Below the pieces are notes generated by a model that had not been told where the DNA came from, ran no database searches, and saw only the letters and a program-made list of their open reading frames with translations. Below are positions 46,620 to 60,621 of a DNA stretch of 64,000 nucleotides, piece after piece. The DNA lies in contig NC_079136.1 of assembly GCF_945859705.1 (NCBI RefSeq), positions 97,835,120-97,899,119 of the forward strand, written 5' to 3'. The stretch is from Episyrphus balteatus. Its lineage: Eukaryota; Arthropoda; Insecta; Diptera; Syrphidae. Both the position numbers and the translations under genes were made by a program. Each line of letters opens with the position of its first letter. The first letter of the stretch is position 1.

Positions 46620-47628
46620 TTATAGCTCCTTCTCTAACCTAATCCCTTTCATGAAATTGATTATTTTGGGTATTTTCAAAGAGTGTAATTTATGCTCTTC
46701 GACCTGGTAGCGACCCATGTGTTTAAATCTTTGGTGTATTAGTGCATTGCAATTACCCAGGATGTGATCTGGTGTTTCTTCTTTTTCGCTACAGAATCTA
46801 GATGTTGCACTCTTTACTAAGCCCAAAATATGTAGGTGCCTTCTTAAATTACAGTGGCCCGTGAGGAGCCCAGTGATTAACCTGAGATTGTTCCTACTAA
46901 GACTGATACATGATTTGAAACTCTCGCGGTTGTAGTTCCCGGGAAGCATTTTCGCTTGTTTCAGTTTTGGTAGTTCTGCCCAGTTTTTTGCTCTCCTGGT
47001 CTCCTCGTCGAGTTTTATTTTATTTTATTTTTAATAACATTTTCTCCTATTCCGCAATACGGTTCGGGTCCCATTAAAGGGGAATTTGCTACCGTTTTTG
47101 CTAAAGAGTCCGCCTCCGCGTTACCCTGGACACGAACACGTGCCCAGGTACCCAGTGGAGAGTGACTTTGTTTATTTTGCCAAGTTCGTTAAGTTTTCCT
47201 ATACACTCCAATACTAGCTTGGAGTTGATTCCGTAGGATTTAAGTGCTTTTAGGGCAGCTTGACTATCAGACATAATGGCAATATTTTTGTTCCGGTGAT
47301 TTAATTCGAGGTTTATTTCTGCGACGCCTGCCCCTGTACCTTTCTCTGTTCTCGACCCGTCTGTGTACCATTTGATGGTATTTTCTTTAAATGAGTAGTT
47401 GATAGATTCACCTACCCATTATTTTTTCCTAATGAGATGTATATTGTAGTTTTTCACAAAGTTATAGTTTGCGACCATGGCATCTCTTGGAAAGTCAAGG
47501 AAGTTTTCTTCTGAGGATCTAGACAGGAATTCTATTTCTCTGATATCGAGATAGATCTTCCTAAAGCAATTTAGTTCAGAGTCACTCAAAAACTCATTAT
47601 TTGAGTTGATATTATAAATTTCATAAAT
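46620..47628 (-). pseudogene. Decayed LINE 3' part: RNase H and C-terminal domain
   Basis: On the minus strand, from 47628 leftward: an RT tail-like stretch (FPRDAMVANYNFVKNYN) with an in-frame stop, then RNase H (IKWYTDGSRTEKGTGAG, IMSDSQAALKALKS, VTLHWVPGH, and after a frameshift GNAEADSLAK), then an open 109-codon end with LLTGHCNLRRHLHILGL, a CX-HX3-C-like EETPDHILGNC and a stop at 46620. The order D-E-D-H motifs then LTGH...HIL.C is that of R1/Jockey-type LINEs carrying RNase H. One stop and one frameshift make it non-functional. The right end is abutted by a MITE at 47629. Confidence 0.85.
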
Positions 47629-47765
47629 CAGGGGTCGAATTACGGCATATGTACGTTCGTTAACGTATGGTTGCTATGTGTCCCTATCTTTTTCTACTAA
47701 TTAAATAGAGAAATAGTCAAAACGTTAACGTATGATCGTAATCGTGGGCGGTAATTCAACCCCAG
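47629..47765. mobile_element. Short MITE (CAGGGGTCGAAT ends), 137 bp
   Basis: Left caggggtcgaattacgg and inverted right ctggggttgaattaccg, with a further inverted cgttaacgtat. The same family occurs at 54553-56193, where a foldback is inserted in the middle. Confidence 0.75.
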
Positions 47766-50700
47766 GCTTTACTATCACCAAAATCTATTTTGGGATATTT
47801 AGTCTTATACTGTTTTAACAAAATATTTCTTTAAAGAACCAAAACCTTTAAAGTTATTTTGTAGTATGTACCCCTAGATGATTTCTGAATTTTTTTTATT
47901 TTTGTAAAAAAATATGTTAATTTAAAAAAATTATATGATGTAATTTGTTGAGCATTACATGATCTTTTCATTTCATTTTAAATCATAGATATCAACTTGC
48001 AATAAATTAAGGTAATTTTCTCGCCTACGTTATGTTCACGAACACGAATTTGGCCCAGAGCAAATGTTGTTTCAATTCCCGCATCATTTTTTATAAATAT
48101 AAAAAAAAAATACATATACCTACTCCTACATGCCATCAGCTTTGATATAATGGATGATTTTTCTTTTTATTCCTTTGCTTGTTCTAAGAACCGTGTTGTG
48201 GTTTGTCCTTTGTATATTACTCGTATTATTTTTTTTTTCTATTTCGATTTTATCATTACAAAGGATCTTTTATAAAAAAAGAAGCTAGATAGACACCATT
48301 AAAAGCTCCCATCAGGACCCCCTCTAAAAAAAAAAACACACATTTTGATAAATGAATCTGCATTGCTTCCTACACATTATATCAGATTATTTTATTACAC
48401 ACAACATGACCTAATACTGTGGCTGTCATGAATAAAAATGATATACAAACATATAGAGACTATACACATACACACAGCAACTCCTGAATCCTCCTTAATT
48501 CAATCCAATTTCTGTTCGATGATTCTCCAAGGACACAGACGTAAAAACGAATGGAAAAGAAAAAAGAAAACTAAAGAAACTTTAAGTTAGATATGCATTG
48601 GATGTTTCTATTCAAAAGACTGGACTAGAATGAAAGTTTCCTATTACTTCTACTTTCTGCACAGATATTCTTATAATGCATTTAAGACATGAAATTACAG
48701 TTTTCACTTGGATGGTTTGAAGAATTATTATATAATCGATACAATGAATGTTCTGTACACGCTATAACGCTTTAAAGGTGTATTTTGTCGGATGTCGGTG
48801 CTGTATATTTAATGAAAAAATCACTATCAATTAAGAGATAAGTGATGATTGGACGGAAAAAGTTAGTATAGGTATATCTACGTAAATCTTTTGTGAGTAT
48901 TCATCTGATAAATTCTAAAGCAGACAATAACATTTTGTAAGAATTCATCAGATTCAGGAGAATTTGTTCATTGACTCATTGAGAAAGGGCAAATTTAATC
49001 GAAGTGCTTATTTAAGCCTTCACCTGTCACTAAAGAAATGGATAGTTACCTATTTATAATTTAATGCTATTTCATCTCTCCACATTAAATATATATTACT
49101 GCTCAACAAAGTTAACTTGTCATTCGCTCAAGCAGAAAAAAATGGACAAGCGCGAAATGAGAATGTTCATGGTTTTCAATTGGTATACAAAATCAATATT
49201 ACCTAATTAAATTCAATATAATATAAATTCAATAATATAATGTCAATATAATGAATTTCAATTTAAATCTGTCGAAAACCTTATTTTTTTTATTTCAAAT
49301 AAGTTGAATCAATTTCGTAAGATTTTCACATTATTTTTTCACTATTTTCACTATGTTATTTTTTAACTGTAAAAGTGTCTTCTGAAAACCATCTTATTTC
49401 AACTTTTTCCACTTTTTCTTAAAAGCGTCGATATGAGGAGGAAATTTATTTCAACAATTTCCATTCACATGACAAATCTTTTGTTCGAGTCAAAATTTAA
49501 GTGTAAAAACAAATAGTTCCTGAACAAATGCTACCACTAACAAATCCTTTTTGCGTCATTCTTTTTGTAAATTAATGGAACATTATTAACTTTTGATTAA
49601 ATAAATCACAAATAAGTTTATTTTTTTATCAGTTGCATTCAAAATTTTCTTCTTAACTCAAAACGAACATATTGGTTGGGGTTGAAATTCGGTATGTGCT
49701 TAAATTTGGATTTAAAAATTTTGTATTTTTAAAATTCTGTACATTTAAAATTCTGTAGAGATATTATGTTTCAGATATCATTGTTTCTTATTAGTTATCA
49801 ACGGTGGCAGCGTTTTTGAGTTATAAGAAAGTCAGTCTGTCAATTTTGAAAAATATATATGTGACAATTGAAAAACAAACATTTAGGAAAAAACCTAAGT
49901 TGAAGGTTGGGAATTATAGAATTTTTCTTCAGCAACAAGAGACTGTATGAAGAAGCCAAAATTATAAAACTAGACAAATATCTTATATCCAATCAAGCAG
50001 AAGATGCCTAAAGAACCTGAGCAACCACCCTAACCCAATAATAGGAAGAATCATGAACCAGCCAAGACATCCTAACCAGCGGTATTTAGAAGCAAAGGAA
50101 CTTTTGGATGAGGATTTGATATCAACCAACGACGAAAAGAACATTCCCTTCTACGCTGATCCTGGGTCAGCTCACTATCGTGGCTGAAAGCATCACATCT
50201 CCCTAATCCAACCCTTACAATGACAACCGGAACTGAACAACCTGAGTTAAGAAGCTGCCAACAGAATTAATATTTAAAACAAACACAATGACAATTAACT
50301 GTAAATTTAGCTTACAAAAAAAAACAATGTAAAAACGTTAGGCCCCTTTTGTGCCAACATATTACTAATTTAATCAATGTACAGTTTTAGATAACTAGCT
50401 TTTAGCAAATTGTATATATAATAAGTAATAACTGTTCAAATTATAGAATTTATAAAAACCGAACAATGGATTTACAGAATTTTGAAAAACAGAATAATAG
50501 AAAAAGCATAACGGAAGCATTAATTATGGTGCAGGGAAATAATCTCAAGAGACATAACGCCCAATTTTTATTTTTGAGATTTATGTCCGACTTGACAACC
50601 CAAATTGGATTTGTGATTATTTTCCAATTGAAGCGAAACAGATAAAATGAAACAATGGTTCACGCAGTTTTATTGAAATAACTTTTAAAAGGTAAAGCTG

Positions 50701-53112
50701 TATGATGCCGAAAATCCCACTTACAAAAGAACTTTATCGTAGTAAATTTAATTATCTTTTTAAAAAAAGATAGAAATATTGGGTCCTTCTTAAAATTTTC
50801 TTTCAAAAAATGAAAAAAAAAATGACAAATAATTTAAGAAGAAAAAGATATAAGGTAACTTGAGTTTTTGAAATTTGAATCTTTACAATATTATAAATGT
50901 AGTTCTAAAGAATTTGATAAAGTAAAACCCAGAAATCCCATCTGAACGCACTCTTATAGTTCTGCATGTCCACTTTTCTTAAATTCAGATTTGAAAACGA
51001 TCTGAACTCTTATTGAAATGGCAAGAATTTTTAGAAATACTTTCCAATTACTTTTATTTCTCAAAACAGTCCTTAAAGTACTTTAATTTGTTCTCTTTAA
51101 TTAGTTTTGCGTGATGTTCTTCATCAGTTGATGGGGTATCTTCAACACTTTCTCGACCCTCTTTAACCATTTTATACCATTTATATAAGCGTTTTTACTT
51201 CGATAGAGCTCAATTACCAAGGCCCTTTGCAAAAAAATGTATTCCGAACACAAAATTTAATGAACCTGCTTTGATCAGAAAAATGAGACAGTGGGAAAAT
51301 CGAAGAAGTTATTAGTAATAAAAGTGAGATATCGAAATATTTTACAGATGTCAAAAATAATAGTTAGGTACCAACTTTAAAACAGAAAAAATATTCGTCC
51401 CTATCGAAATTTAAATAAAGTAACATTTTGCTAAGTACCTTCGAAAATGTATAAACATTGTCAATAAATCCCAGGAAAATCCACTCACAATTGAGGTACC
51501 CAAGTTGGGTAACCCAACTGAAAATTAATGTGAATAATGTTTTGAGCTTTGCGTTTATAGTTCAAAACTATAACGCACCATTGCTTTGATTTACATATAC
51601 TATTTATAAATATAATCTTTGAACTTATCCTTTTTAATGCGTAATCTTTGACTTTATCTTTTTCTTCATGACTAAATTTTGATTGACTTTAAAGCCATCA
51701 GTGAAGGATCATGGTCACAGTATGCCTGTAAGCACATTAAACTTTATTACATCGATGTTGGTTACTTTAAAGTTCTACCTGTACATTGGATTTTATCCTG
51801 ATATTTGTTAAATGAAATTCGTCACGGGATTCAGTTTAAGAATTCCCAAACTTTTTTTCAATGGAAATCCATTCATTCTTCACCAAAAAAATAACCTCAT
51901 GTTCCATTCTTTTGGTAGATCCAACACTGTCTAATAAGCGTAACAACTACCTTCATTGGTATCCATAAAAAAAACAACACAGTAATTTTTTTCCTGATTG
52001 CTCCAAAAGGGCTCTAATTTCTCCTCTGTTGCAAGAAAAAAAAAGCCTTTTCGAACAGTAAAGGTATGCTACGTACGTACTTTCATGGATCATCCCTTGT
52101 GCCTCAGAGGTGTACTTTATTTTTATCAGTAATAAAAGTTTTTTGTTGTAGCTCCATTTTGCTCCTGGATGTGTAATATGATTATCCGGAGGTTATTAAG
52201 AGCAGAAAAATATGATATATAGTGTGAAAATTGAGATTACAATGTGAAAGTTACACATTCAGTGAGTCAACAAAAAGGACCATAAACAGCAGTTTTTCAC
52301 AAATATACAAAAGAAGAAATAACAACATCTCTACTGACGAGTGGATGTTTTTTTATTAAATTTCCCATGGAATGCTATACCTACATCTAGTGAAGAGAGA
52401 AACGAGGTTGTAGTTTACACACTTCGTATCACTTGATTGAATACGTCGAAACACTTTTTCCGTACCCGTTAGTGTGGAGTGAGTAATACAAATTAGACCG
52501 ATAGCTCACAGCTAATTTCGGAGTCCTCATATCGAATTTAAAGGTCTGGCAGCTTTAATTCATGGCTTTAGGTGGTTTTCGGAAGTTTAAAGAACTTGAG
52601 TTGGAAAAAGTAAGAAAATTACAGTTTTCAGCAATATTTGACTTTTTGTTGGACTAAATTATATTTTTCTGCATGGTTTTAATAATTCGAATTTTCGGTT
52701 TAAAACAAACGGAATTTGAAGCAATTGTAACATGCATGCAAATGATTTTTCACGACGAAATGGTGAACTATCTTGGATAAAGGGACCCATTGTGTCAATA
52801 TTAGAAAGGTTTAGCGATCAGCATACATGTGTATCAGCGCAGCTCTCCGCTTGAAAATTTTCTCGGCTTTAGGTTTACAACTTAACCTCACACCCTCGAT
52901 ATATTTTAGTAAACAAATAACTGTGACTAAAATCATTTGTCTCGCATCCAGATCTCAACTTTATTGGCCAAACCAAAGCCATTATATTCTAAATTCATTC
53001 GGATCCGTCCCAAGTGTGTCATGACAGTCTTCTGTACTACAGCCTTAACCCGGCTAAGATATAGGGTTATGTCTGTAAGTAAGGGAAAAAGAAAATCTAT
53101 GTACTGTAAAAT
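47766..53112. other. Mostly featureless AT-rich sequence
   Basis: No supported gene. About 49941-50190 may be a decayed LINE C-terminus (see separate entry). Confidence 0.4.
49941..50190 (+). pseudogene. Possible decayed retrotransposon C-terminal fragment
   Basis: Reads RLYEEAKIIKLDKYLISNQ, then in another frame NHPNPIIGRIMNQPRHPNQ and RYLEAKELLDEDL before a stop. Codon-like composition and the HPNP...RY.AKELL pattern recall ends of jockey-like ORF2 proteins; a frameshift is needed. Tentative. Confidence 0.35.
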
Positions 53113-53346
53113 CATGGTATAAAAGAGAAGGTATGATCATTAGAAAAAACTCTGTATCGAGAACTGTCAAAACTTAAAAATGGCTACTTAAGGTTTTGAC
53201 AGCTGCCCATTGAAATGGTTGTTGTAAACAAATTTGTCTTGGAAATTGTTGTTGCTTTTGACTTTGCCAAATTTAAACGTCAAAACCTTATTACCCCATT
53301 TTGTAAGATGGCGGCTCTAATGATCATACCTTGTCTTTTTATACCA
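53113..53346. mobile_element. MITE with 11-bp target duplication, 234 bp
   Basis: Direct repeat tactgtaaaat at 53102-53112 and 53347-53357. TIRs: tggtataaaagagaaggtat, inverted as tggtataaaaagacaaggta, continuing through gatcattaga. A 9-11 bp duplication is compatible with MULE-type elements; assignment is tentative. Confidence 0.75.
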
Positions 53347-54552
53347 TACTGTAAAATGGCTTTTATCTCAGGTACAAGGACATACAGGAAAAAACGACTG
53401 GAGCACATTGTCTGTAGCCCAGTTCCGACCACTATAGACTTAAGGAAGATCTTAAAACAAGATTTATGCAGAAAAGTCTGTAGAGGAGATGCATTTTGCT
53501 GTTTTTAAATGCCCTTATTATTAAATTCCTAAATAACAAGAAAGGTCTGAACTAATTCAAGTGATGTGGAATGTGTGTAATGTAAGAACGAATGTTGTGA
53601 GTGTAAAGTATAAGTCCTTGTATAGTTTTGCATTTCGAAACCTGTTAAGAGTCTACGTTTCCACCTAAATTGATTGCACTATTTTTTTGCGGACATGTGT
53701 TGGCAAGGCAATTTAATGATAAATATTTTTCAGCACCCTTGCGGCGGCGGCTTCAATTTACAATTTTTCCTACAGCGTGAAAAAGTTTATTTATTTTTCT
53801 GTTTTGTTTTGTCTCTTCAAGGTAAAAATATTTTTAAATATTTTCACAGAACATATAGAGTTACTCCCACATGAATACTATACACATTGGATCGAGTGCA
53901 TCAGGTGACCTTTGACGCAGAAAATATGCATGCAGCTTCCGTATGCAAATGGGTTTTCGCGGTAAATTGCGGAGGCGATAGTGAAAAGAAGAATCTTGTG
54001 TATGAAAATGATGGTGAAAAAAATATATTTACAAAAAAATAAAAAATCCTTAATAGTCAGTTTTCAGTTAACTTATTCAGACAGCAATACCATTTGGTTC
54101 CAACAACAAAAAGTAGCAAAAAAAAAGAAAATATCTCGTTTCCTTTTGTAATATACATACTGTAAGTAATCATGTGCAGAGCATGTAATGGATTCAGAAA
54201 AAAAAAAAATAAATTACAAATTTAAATCAAACATAAAGATAACGATGAGTCTGCATACTCAATCTGAAAGTTCTGTTCGATATGGTTTGAAAACTATAAG
54301 AGCCAGTATATTAGTTCTGAAAACAAACAGATAATACTGTCTTTTTTTTATAAAAAAAAATATATCATGAATCTTAGAATTGTGAAAAAGGGTTTTATCC
54401 AACTGAAAATGATTATGTATTATAAAATACAATAATAATTTTTAAGAAAGATATGGCCATTTAAAAAATCCCTGAAAATTGGATATTTTTTAGTTCTGTA
54501 TTTTGGAATATTAATAGAAAAGATTTTTATTTGTAAATTTCCCGAGTATAAC

Positions 54553-56193
54553 TAGGGGTCGAATCATGGCATACGTTCGTTAATGTATGTTTGCTATATT
54601 ATGTTCCTATCTTTTTCTAATGATTTAGTGGAGTAACTAAAGCTCAAAAATTGGCAATATTAGGGAACCCGGCCGAACAGCTTAGATTTTGATGATCTTT
54701 TTTTTTTCAAACGTCGGTAATTAAAAATACTTTAAGGTCTATAGATTAAAAATTGTCGGTGTTGCCGTTTTGATTTTTTAAATTTAATTGAAGATTTTTG
54801 TGAACAAAAAAATTTTTTTTTCAAAAATTTTTCTTAAATTTCATAAATTAATTGATGCCAAAAGATTGTCTTGGAAATTCAAAAAAAAAAAAATATATGG
54901 GAGTAAGGGACAATCTTTCATCGTTCAAGCGATTCTTATTAATTGACTTCAAACACAAAAAAAAATATTTGAACACAACGGCAACACCTACAATATTTAA
55001 ATGTGCATTTTTAAAAAGCTAGAAGCTTAGTCATGTTTGTAAAATTAAAATTAAGTTAATTGAATTAAGGGCTTTTGAAAGAATGGTAACTCAACTCAGA
55101 TTTTTGAAAAAATAATTATTGAAAAAATTTTAACATGTGGTTTTTAAAACTTTTTCGTAATATAAAATGCATTTTTTTTCAAATTTTTTTGGCCACATTT
55201 ATTATGATTTGAAATTATAAAAGGAAATGTCAATATGTATTACGGTTTATGAAAAAAATTAAAAAGTAGAAAGTATTTCATTTTCGAAGAACTTTTTTGA
55301 ATAGAAGTTTTGGAAAAAAATTTAACTTATTTTTTTTTTTAAGTTCGACTTCTATAAAATTATTTTTTATTAATTTAATAACCCTTACTGTTGAAAGTTA
55401 AATAGCAAAAATTTAAAGTTCTAATTTACCAAAGTCTTTGAGAAAATCAATTATTTCAATGCAAAAATTCAGTTTTTATCAAAAAAAAACCCATTGAAAT
55501 TGAAGTAATTTTTAATTTTTTTTTTAAACTGTAATAGATATTACCTTTTCCTCTTCGGAATTCAACTGATAATATTTATGGCCAAAATTTTTTTAAAATA
55601 AATTCATATTTTATTAGAAAAAGTTTGGAAAAAAGTCATTTAAAATTTTTTTCTTAAACATTTTTTTTTAAATTCTGAGTTTAAGTACCATTTTTTCAAA
55701 AACTCTTCATTAAATTTAGTGGATTTAAATTTAAGAGATAAGAATGAGCTTCTGGCTTTTTAAAAATGTATTTTAAAATATTGTAATTGTTGCCGTTGTT
55801 TTCAAAATATTTTTTTTTTTTTGTGTTTAAAGTCAGATTGTGAGAAAATTGCTTTTATCGCTTAAACGATGGAAGATTGTCCCTTACTCCTTTATACTTT
55901 TTTTCCTTAAATTACCTAGAGAATGTTTTGCTATTAGTGTTTTATGAAATTTAAGCAAAAAAAATGGTTTTGTTAAAAAAAAATTTAATTTTAATTTTAA
56001 AAAACAATACGGCAACATCGGCAATTTTTAATCTATAGACTTTAAAGTATTTTTAATTACCTACGTTTGAAAAAAAAATCGTCAAAATCAGAGCTGTTCG
56101 GCCGGGTTCCCTAATAATTTGCTTTAGTTACTCTACTAATTAAATAGAAACGATATCGTATGATCGTAATCGTGTGTCGTGATTCGACCCCAG
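54553..56193. mobile_element. MITE (as at 47629) interrupted by a 1.5-kb foldback
   Basis: Outer ends aggggtcgaatcatggc and inverted ctggggtcgaatcacga match the 137-bp MITE at 47629, which lacks the insert. Inserted at a site reading ctaatgatttag on the left and ctaattaaatag on the right (diverged duplication). Confidence 0.75.
54629..56135. mobile_element. Long foldback element, 1,507 bp
   Basis: TIRs start (t)(g/a)gagtaactaaagc and include agggaacccggccgaacagc in both arms; similarity continues far inward (gacaatctttcatcgttcaa-type and gattaaaaattg-type blocks pair), so the arms appear to be several hundred bases, around an AT-rich centre near 55.3-55.5 kb. No protein. Confidence 0.8.
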
Positions 56194-59100
56194 TATTAAC
56201 GGAATTGAAAAACTGACCATCTCAATTTACATTTATTAATTAAACACAGAAAGACAAAGGAGAGGAGAATATATCTTGGGCGCAAAGCCAAAAATACGTA
56301 TCTGCAAAATTGTATTTTTGAGAAAAACGGCTTCAAAGTTTTGGAAACTCGTGCAAACGGACATTGATAGTTTAGGCTGCTAGGCAATAGATGGAGGTCT
56401 GGGTTCGGCGAAGTTAATACCTATAGAGACCGATAATATGTACCTATTTTTTCACCATTAATGGCGTTCGTTATTTAGGTTTTTTTTCGAGAATCAAGTT
56501 ACTAAGTGGAAGAACTGTTTCTAAATAATAAAAAAGAAACCCAGAGTTTTAGTCAGGACGTGCATGTTTTTTTTTGGTTTTATTTTATTTTTCATGCTAT
56601 TTCATATGCTTGTATTAATAAAACATGCTTGCTTCAATAAACCCAAAAAAAAAAAACATGCATGCCCTGACTAAACCCCTAGTTCTAGAAATGGTTTATA
56701 CCTTTTTGAAAACTGAGTTTAATGTAGACAAGAACCTCATCAAATTTCTAAGGCTATATCTAAATAAATGGCCACATAGAACAAATTTTTCTTGAATATC
56801 TTATAAATTCATCCTGCAAAAATGTATACAAAATATTTTAAATTTAGCTTAAATATTTCATAAGTCGCTGCTCGCTGGGGTCCAAGATGCCCTTGATACA
56901 TCAATACCTACATACAAGAAAGTACATAATATGCTATGCACTGCATGCGAAAGCTGTGCTATACCTTGTTCTTAACTGCTTTTCTTGGGTGCTTTCGAAT
57001 AGGTATTTGCTCTACCGAAATGAGGGAGATGGCATAGTTTTTTGCGGGTGAAATGGCGCTCTCCCTACTAAAATTTTGTATAGTGTTCGCATGTGTAAGT
57101 AATTTAGCCAATTTTAAATTTTCATTTAAACACACAAGTTAGAATGGGTGTAATTTAACTACTTTTTAAACGTTTGCATTAACATAATTTCTATCTATTA
57201 GTTCGTTGACATTTGCACAACATTGTTTTAGCTAAAGCAAACAGGTAAAATCTAAATAGCTTCAAACTTAGATAAAAGGTACCTTTTAGCTCCAAAATGT
57301 TTGTTGGTTGGAATGAGTTATGTGCTATACACTGTTATATAACTCTTGCACATACAATGAATGCAGAATGTAGCAATAAGAATCTTAAGTAAACTCATGC
57401 ACCATCTCACCTAAAAGGGATGCTATCTGAAGATTTTTTTTATACTTTTGTTCGTTAACTAAAAACATAACTCCATACAAATTTCGGCCGAGTCCGTAAT
57501 GGTTAGGTGATAGGACAGATGAGAGATGACCTATCATGCCCAAAAATTAAACTAATATATCTAAAATAGAATTAATGACTGTCCTGTCTTCTGGCAATGC
57601 CTCTAATTACACTGGTGGGCAACGAAAATAGAGCTTGAATCAAACCCTACTTTTCTAAAAGATTTTTTAAGATTTCACTGGCACGTCACGTTTTTGAAAA
57701 ACTTGAATATTAACAGTTCAAAGCCTCGGTTTTTGGATACCTATATTTGACGTCGCATTATAACACCGTTAAATTTTATTTTTGCAAAACTACTTGTGCA
57801 ATCTCAAAACGCCATATTAAAACGTCCTAAAAGTATTTATTTTTTATAAAAATTATTTTCCGACTTTTGTTGTTTTTTTGCCGACTAATGTTATTTTATT
57901 TAACTAATCATGAAGTATTGTGTAGCTCTTTTGACAAAGATATTTGCTATTTTGAATTATGAGCTTGATTTGAGTCGATAGCAAAATTGTAAAAGAAAAA
58001 GATCGAAGAAACAAAAATACAAAAACTATCATTCAAAATACAAATTTACAATACAAAAGTTCAATTTGATCGGCTATTGACAAAAGTTGTCTATCGATAG
58101 ACAAGCAACACTCGCAATAAGGGCCAAAGTAAAAGACTAAACAAATCATTATGACAGTTAAACTCTTGGCAGGCTTATCAATTCCTCGCAGGCTGAACGA
58201 AGTATGTAAGTACTCTTAAAAAGAATTCTTCGTGGTTGAGGTTGAATTTGAACCCAGAGCCTTGGCGAAATAGTCCAAAGTGTTCAAGAGAAAATTTAAC
58301 TGGATGAAAATGCAATTTTTCAAATATTGGCAACTTGACTTAGTTTTCGTGTTATGAATGTCCAATACACTGGCAAACTACTAGCATGACCATTCTGTCA
58401 AAACCTTCATTGTGAATTTACCAGCAGTTTCTTCTTTAAACATGATTACGGATAAGCTTCAAAAACATTCATTAAGTTATATGTACATAAATGGCAGAAC
58501 AAATTCATACCAACTTCATAAAGTACAAGGACTGTTAGACAAAATCTGAATTTTGAAATTCTATATCAGAGTATATGGATGCCACGTTGCATAATTTTAT
58601 TTTAAATTGCTTTTTTAAAGAGAATATTATAAAAATATTTCCGTATAAAAAAAATCCCAGCAAGCTTAATTTTCTTTTTGTTTTATGTTTTATTTTTTAT
58701 TCATATTCTTTTTTGAATTAAATTCTAATTTTCTAAAAATGATGTCCTGTCGTAAAATGTCATCATATTTCTTCAATCTTAAATTAACTTAAAAATTTGT
58801 GTTTGCATCCTATAAACTGCTATGTAATCCAAAAACAAGTACGCGCGACCAAATAAGACTTTTCTTTTTTATTTTTTGTTTTTGGAGCCAAGGACGCATT
58901 GCTATTGTGGCTTAAATATGCACACTCTCTCTATATACCTACATCGTTTGAATGAGATTGCATTGGATAAAGCCAGTCTAACGTCAAGAAAGTCATTTAA
59001 ATCCCTTTAGTGTGCTATATTTGGATTGTGACAGGGATATCTCCATTATTCTCATATTTTGTGGATGAAAAGGATTGTGCGAGAGCTGATTTTTCTACAG

Positions 59101-60621
59101 TTATACAAAATGTCGAATGAATCTGCCATGAAAATGCCAGCGTTGTTATGGTGTTTGCAATCTGACACCCACAATCTATGCAAATACTGTTTGAACTCAA
59201 TTACTTTTGAATACATTTACGAAAGAAGATTCAACTGTAACGGCGCGATGACGATGGGTTACATTTGCTTTTTCGCTATGAGGACTCCAAAACATCCTAG
59301 AGCACAGTTATAGCAAAAAAAGTCTTTTTTCTCATTGTTGCGTGTAGGACGATGAGTGAAAGGAATCGTCTATTGCCGGATTTAACAAGATCTGAAGCAT
59401 CCTCCTAGCCCACACCTAGAAAACGACACTCCGTTACAATCTGTTTAGTTACCAAACAATTCTAAATAAAGTGAACCTTCTTTCCGGTCGAAAAGTGTAT
59501 GAGGATGAGGAGTGTTTTTTCCCCGGAAACACACCCATTATTATAGTAGCAATGATGACGACGACGATGGAAACGATGGATTTTTTACATATATATCTAT
59601 AACAAACACGAAGGGTTTATATATATATTTAGAAAGGATGTGTATACCAAACTGAAAATCGATAAAAAACGTTTTCTAGAACCAACACATTGACAATGCC
59701 CCTTGGGTTATTCCCTTTTCAACAAATCATGTCCTTTAATAGTGTAACATTTTTGTTTCTTAGACAAGAACAACAACTGTTGACATTCTTGGTGGACTGG
59801 ACGCAGGACATAAAAAACAAACTCATGTGGAATGCAACAGTTTGAAAAGTTCTATTGTAATGGTTTTGTTACTTCAGTCCATCGTATATGGCCCATATGT
59901 GTTTGTCCTTTGGGTACTTTTATTCGTTTATATTCCTAAACGTTTGTTGTTTTATTGTTACTGAATTTTATACTAAAGATGGCGCACATGTAAGACACTT
60001 TTAGGTGGGTGTCGTTTAGGTATATATTTGTCGAATGCGAGTGGAGTGGAACGAACGAAGGCAGTGATAAAAATCTTTATTTCAACTGTCGGATTTATAC
60101 CTAGCTTTAAATGTTTGATTTATAACCTCCTTGTGGTAGTGGCAGTAGGTTGTCGTCTGACATAATGGCACTCAGAGAGTAAGAGACACAGATAAGAATT
60201 TAATATTTTCAAGTCACATAATTTTGCGAGATTTTTTAAAATACTATGTGACTTGAAAAAGATTAACGACTTTTTTTTAAATAGGTAGGTATGCACAAAA
60301 ATAATAATTAAATTCAAATTAGTTTTATTTAAGATAAATTGTTAATTAAAAAACCAAGTTCAATGCTTCAACAACATTCATAAATGAATTGAGGTCAATT
60401 TTGTCTCTTAAATTGAATTTCATACTGTGACTTCACTCAAAATAAGAATGAGATTTTTCGTCCTTCATTCTTTTTTGTATTTAGAGAACTGAGTTTCTTC
60501 TTAAAGCAGTTTTATTTTTATTGCTTTACTCAACTTTGTGGAAGTTAATTTTTTGTACTTATAGCTTTTTTTTAGAAGTTTTGATGAGTTTTTGATTTCA
60601 TTTATACACAGCAATGAATAG
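56194..60621. other. No recognised gene or element
   Basis: AT-rich sequence. The small ORFs on both strands around 59.0-59.3 kb overlap each other and have no recognisable domain. Nothing else supported. Confidence 0.4.

Noticed and set aside
59015..59313. Overlapping small ORFs on both strands
   Set aside because: They overlap each other, have no domain, and are within the length expected by chance.
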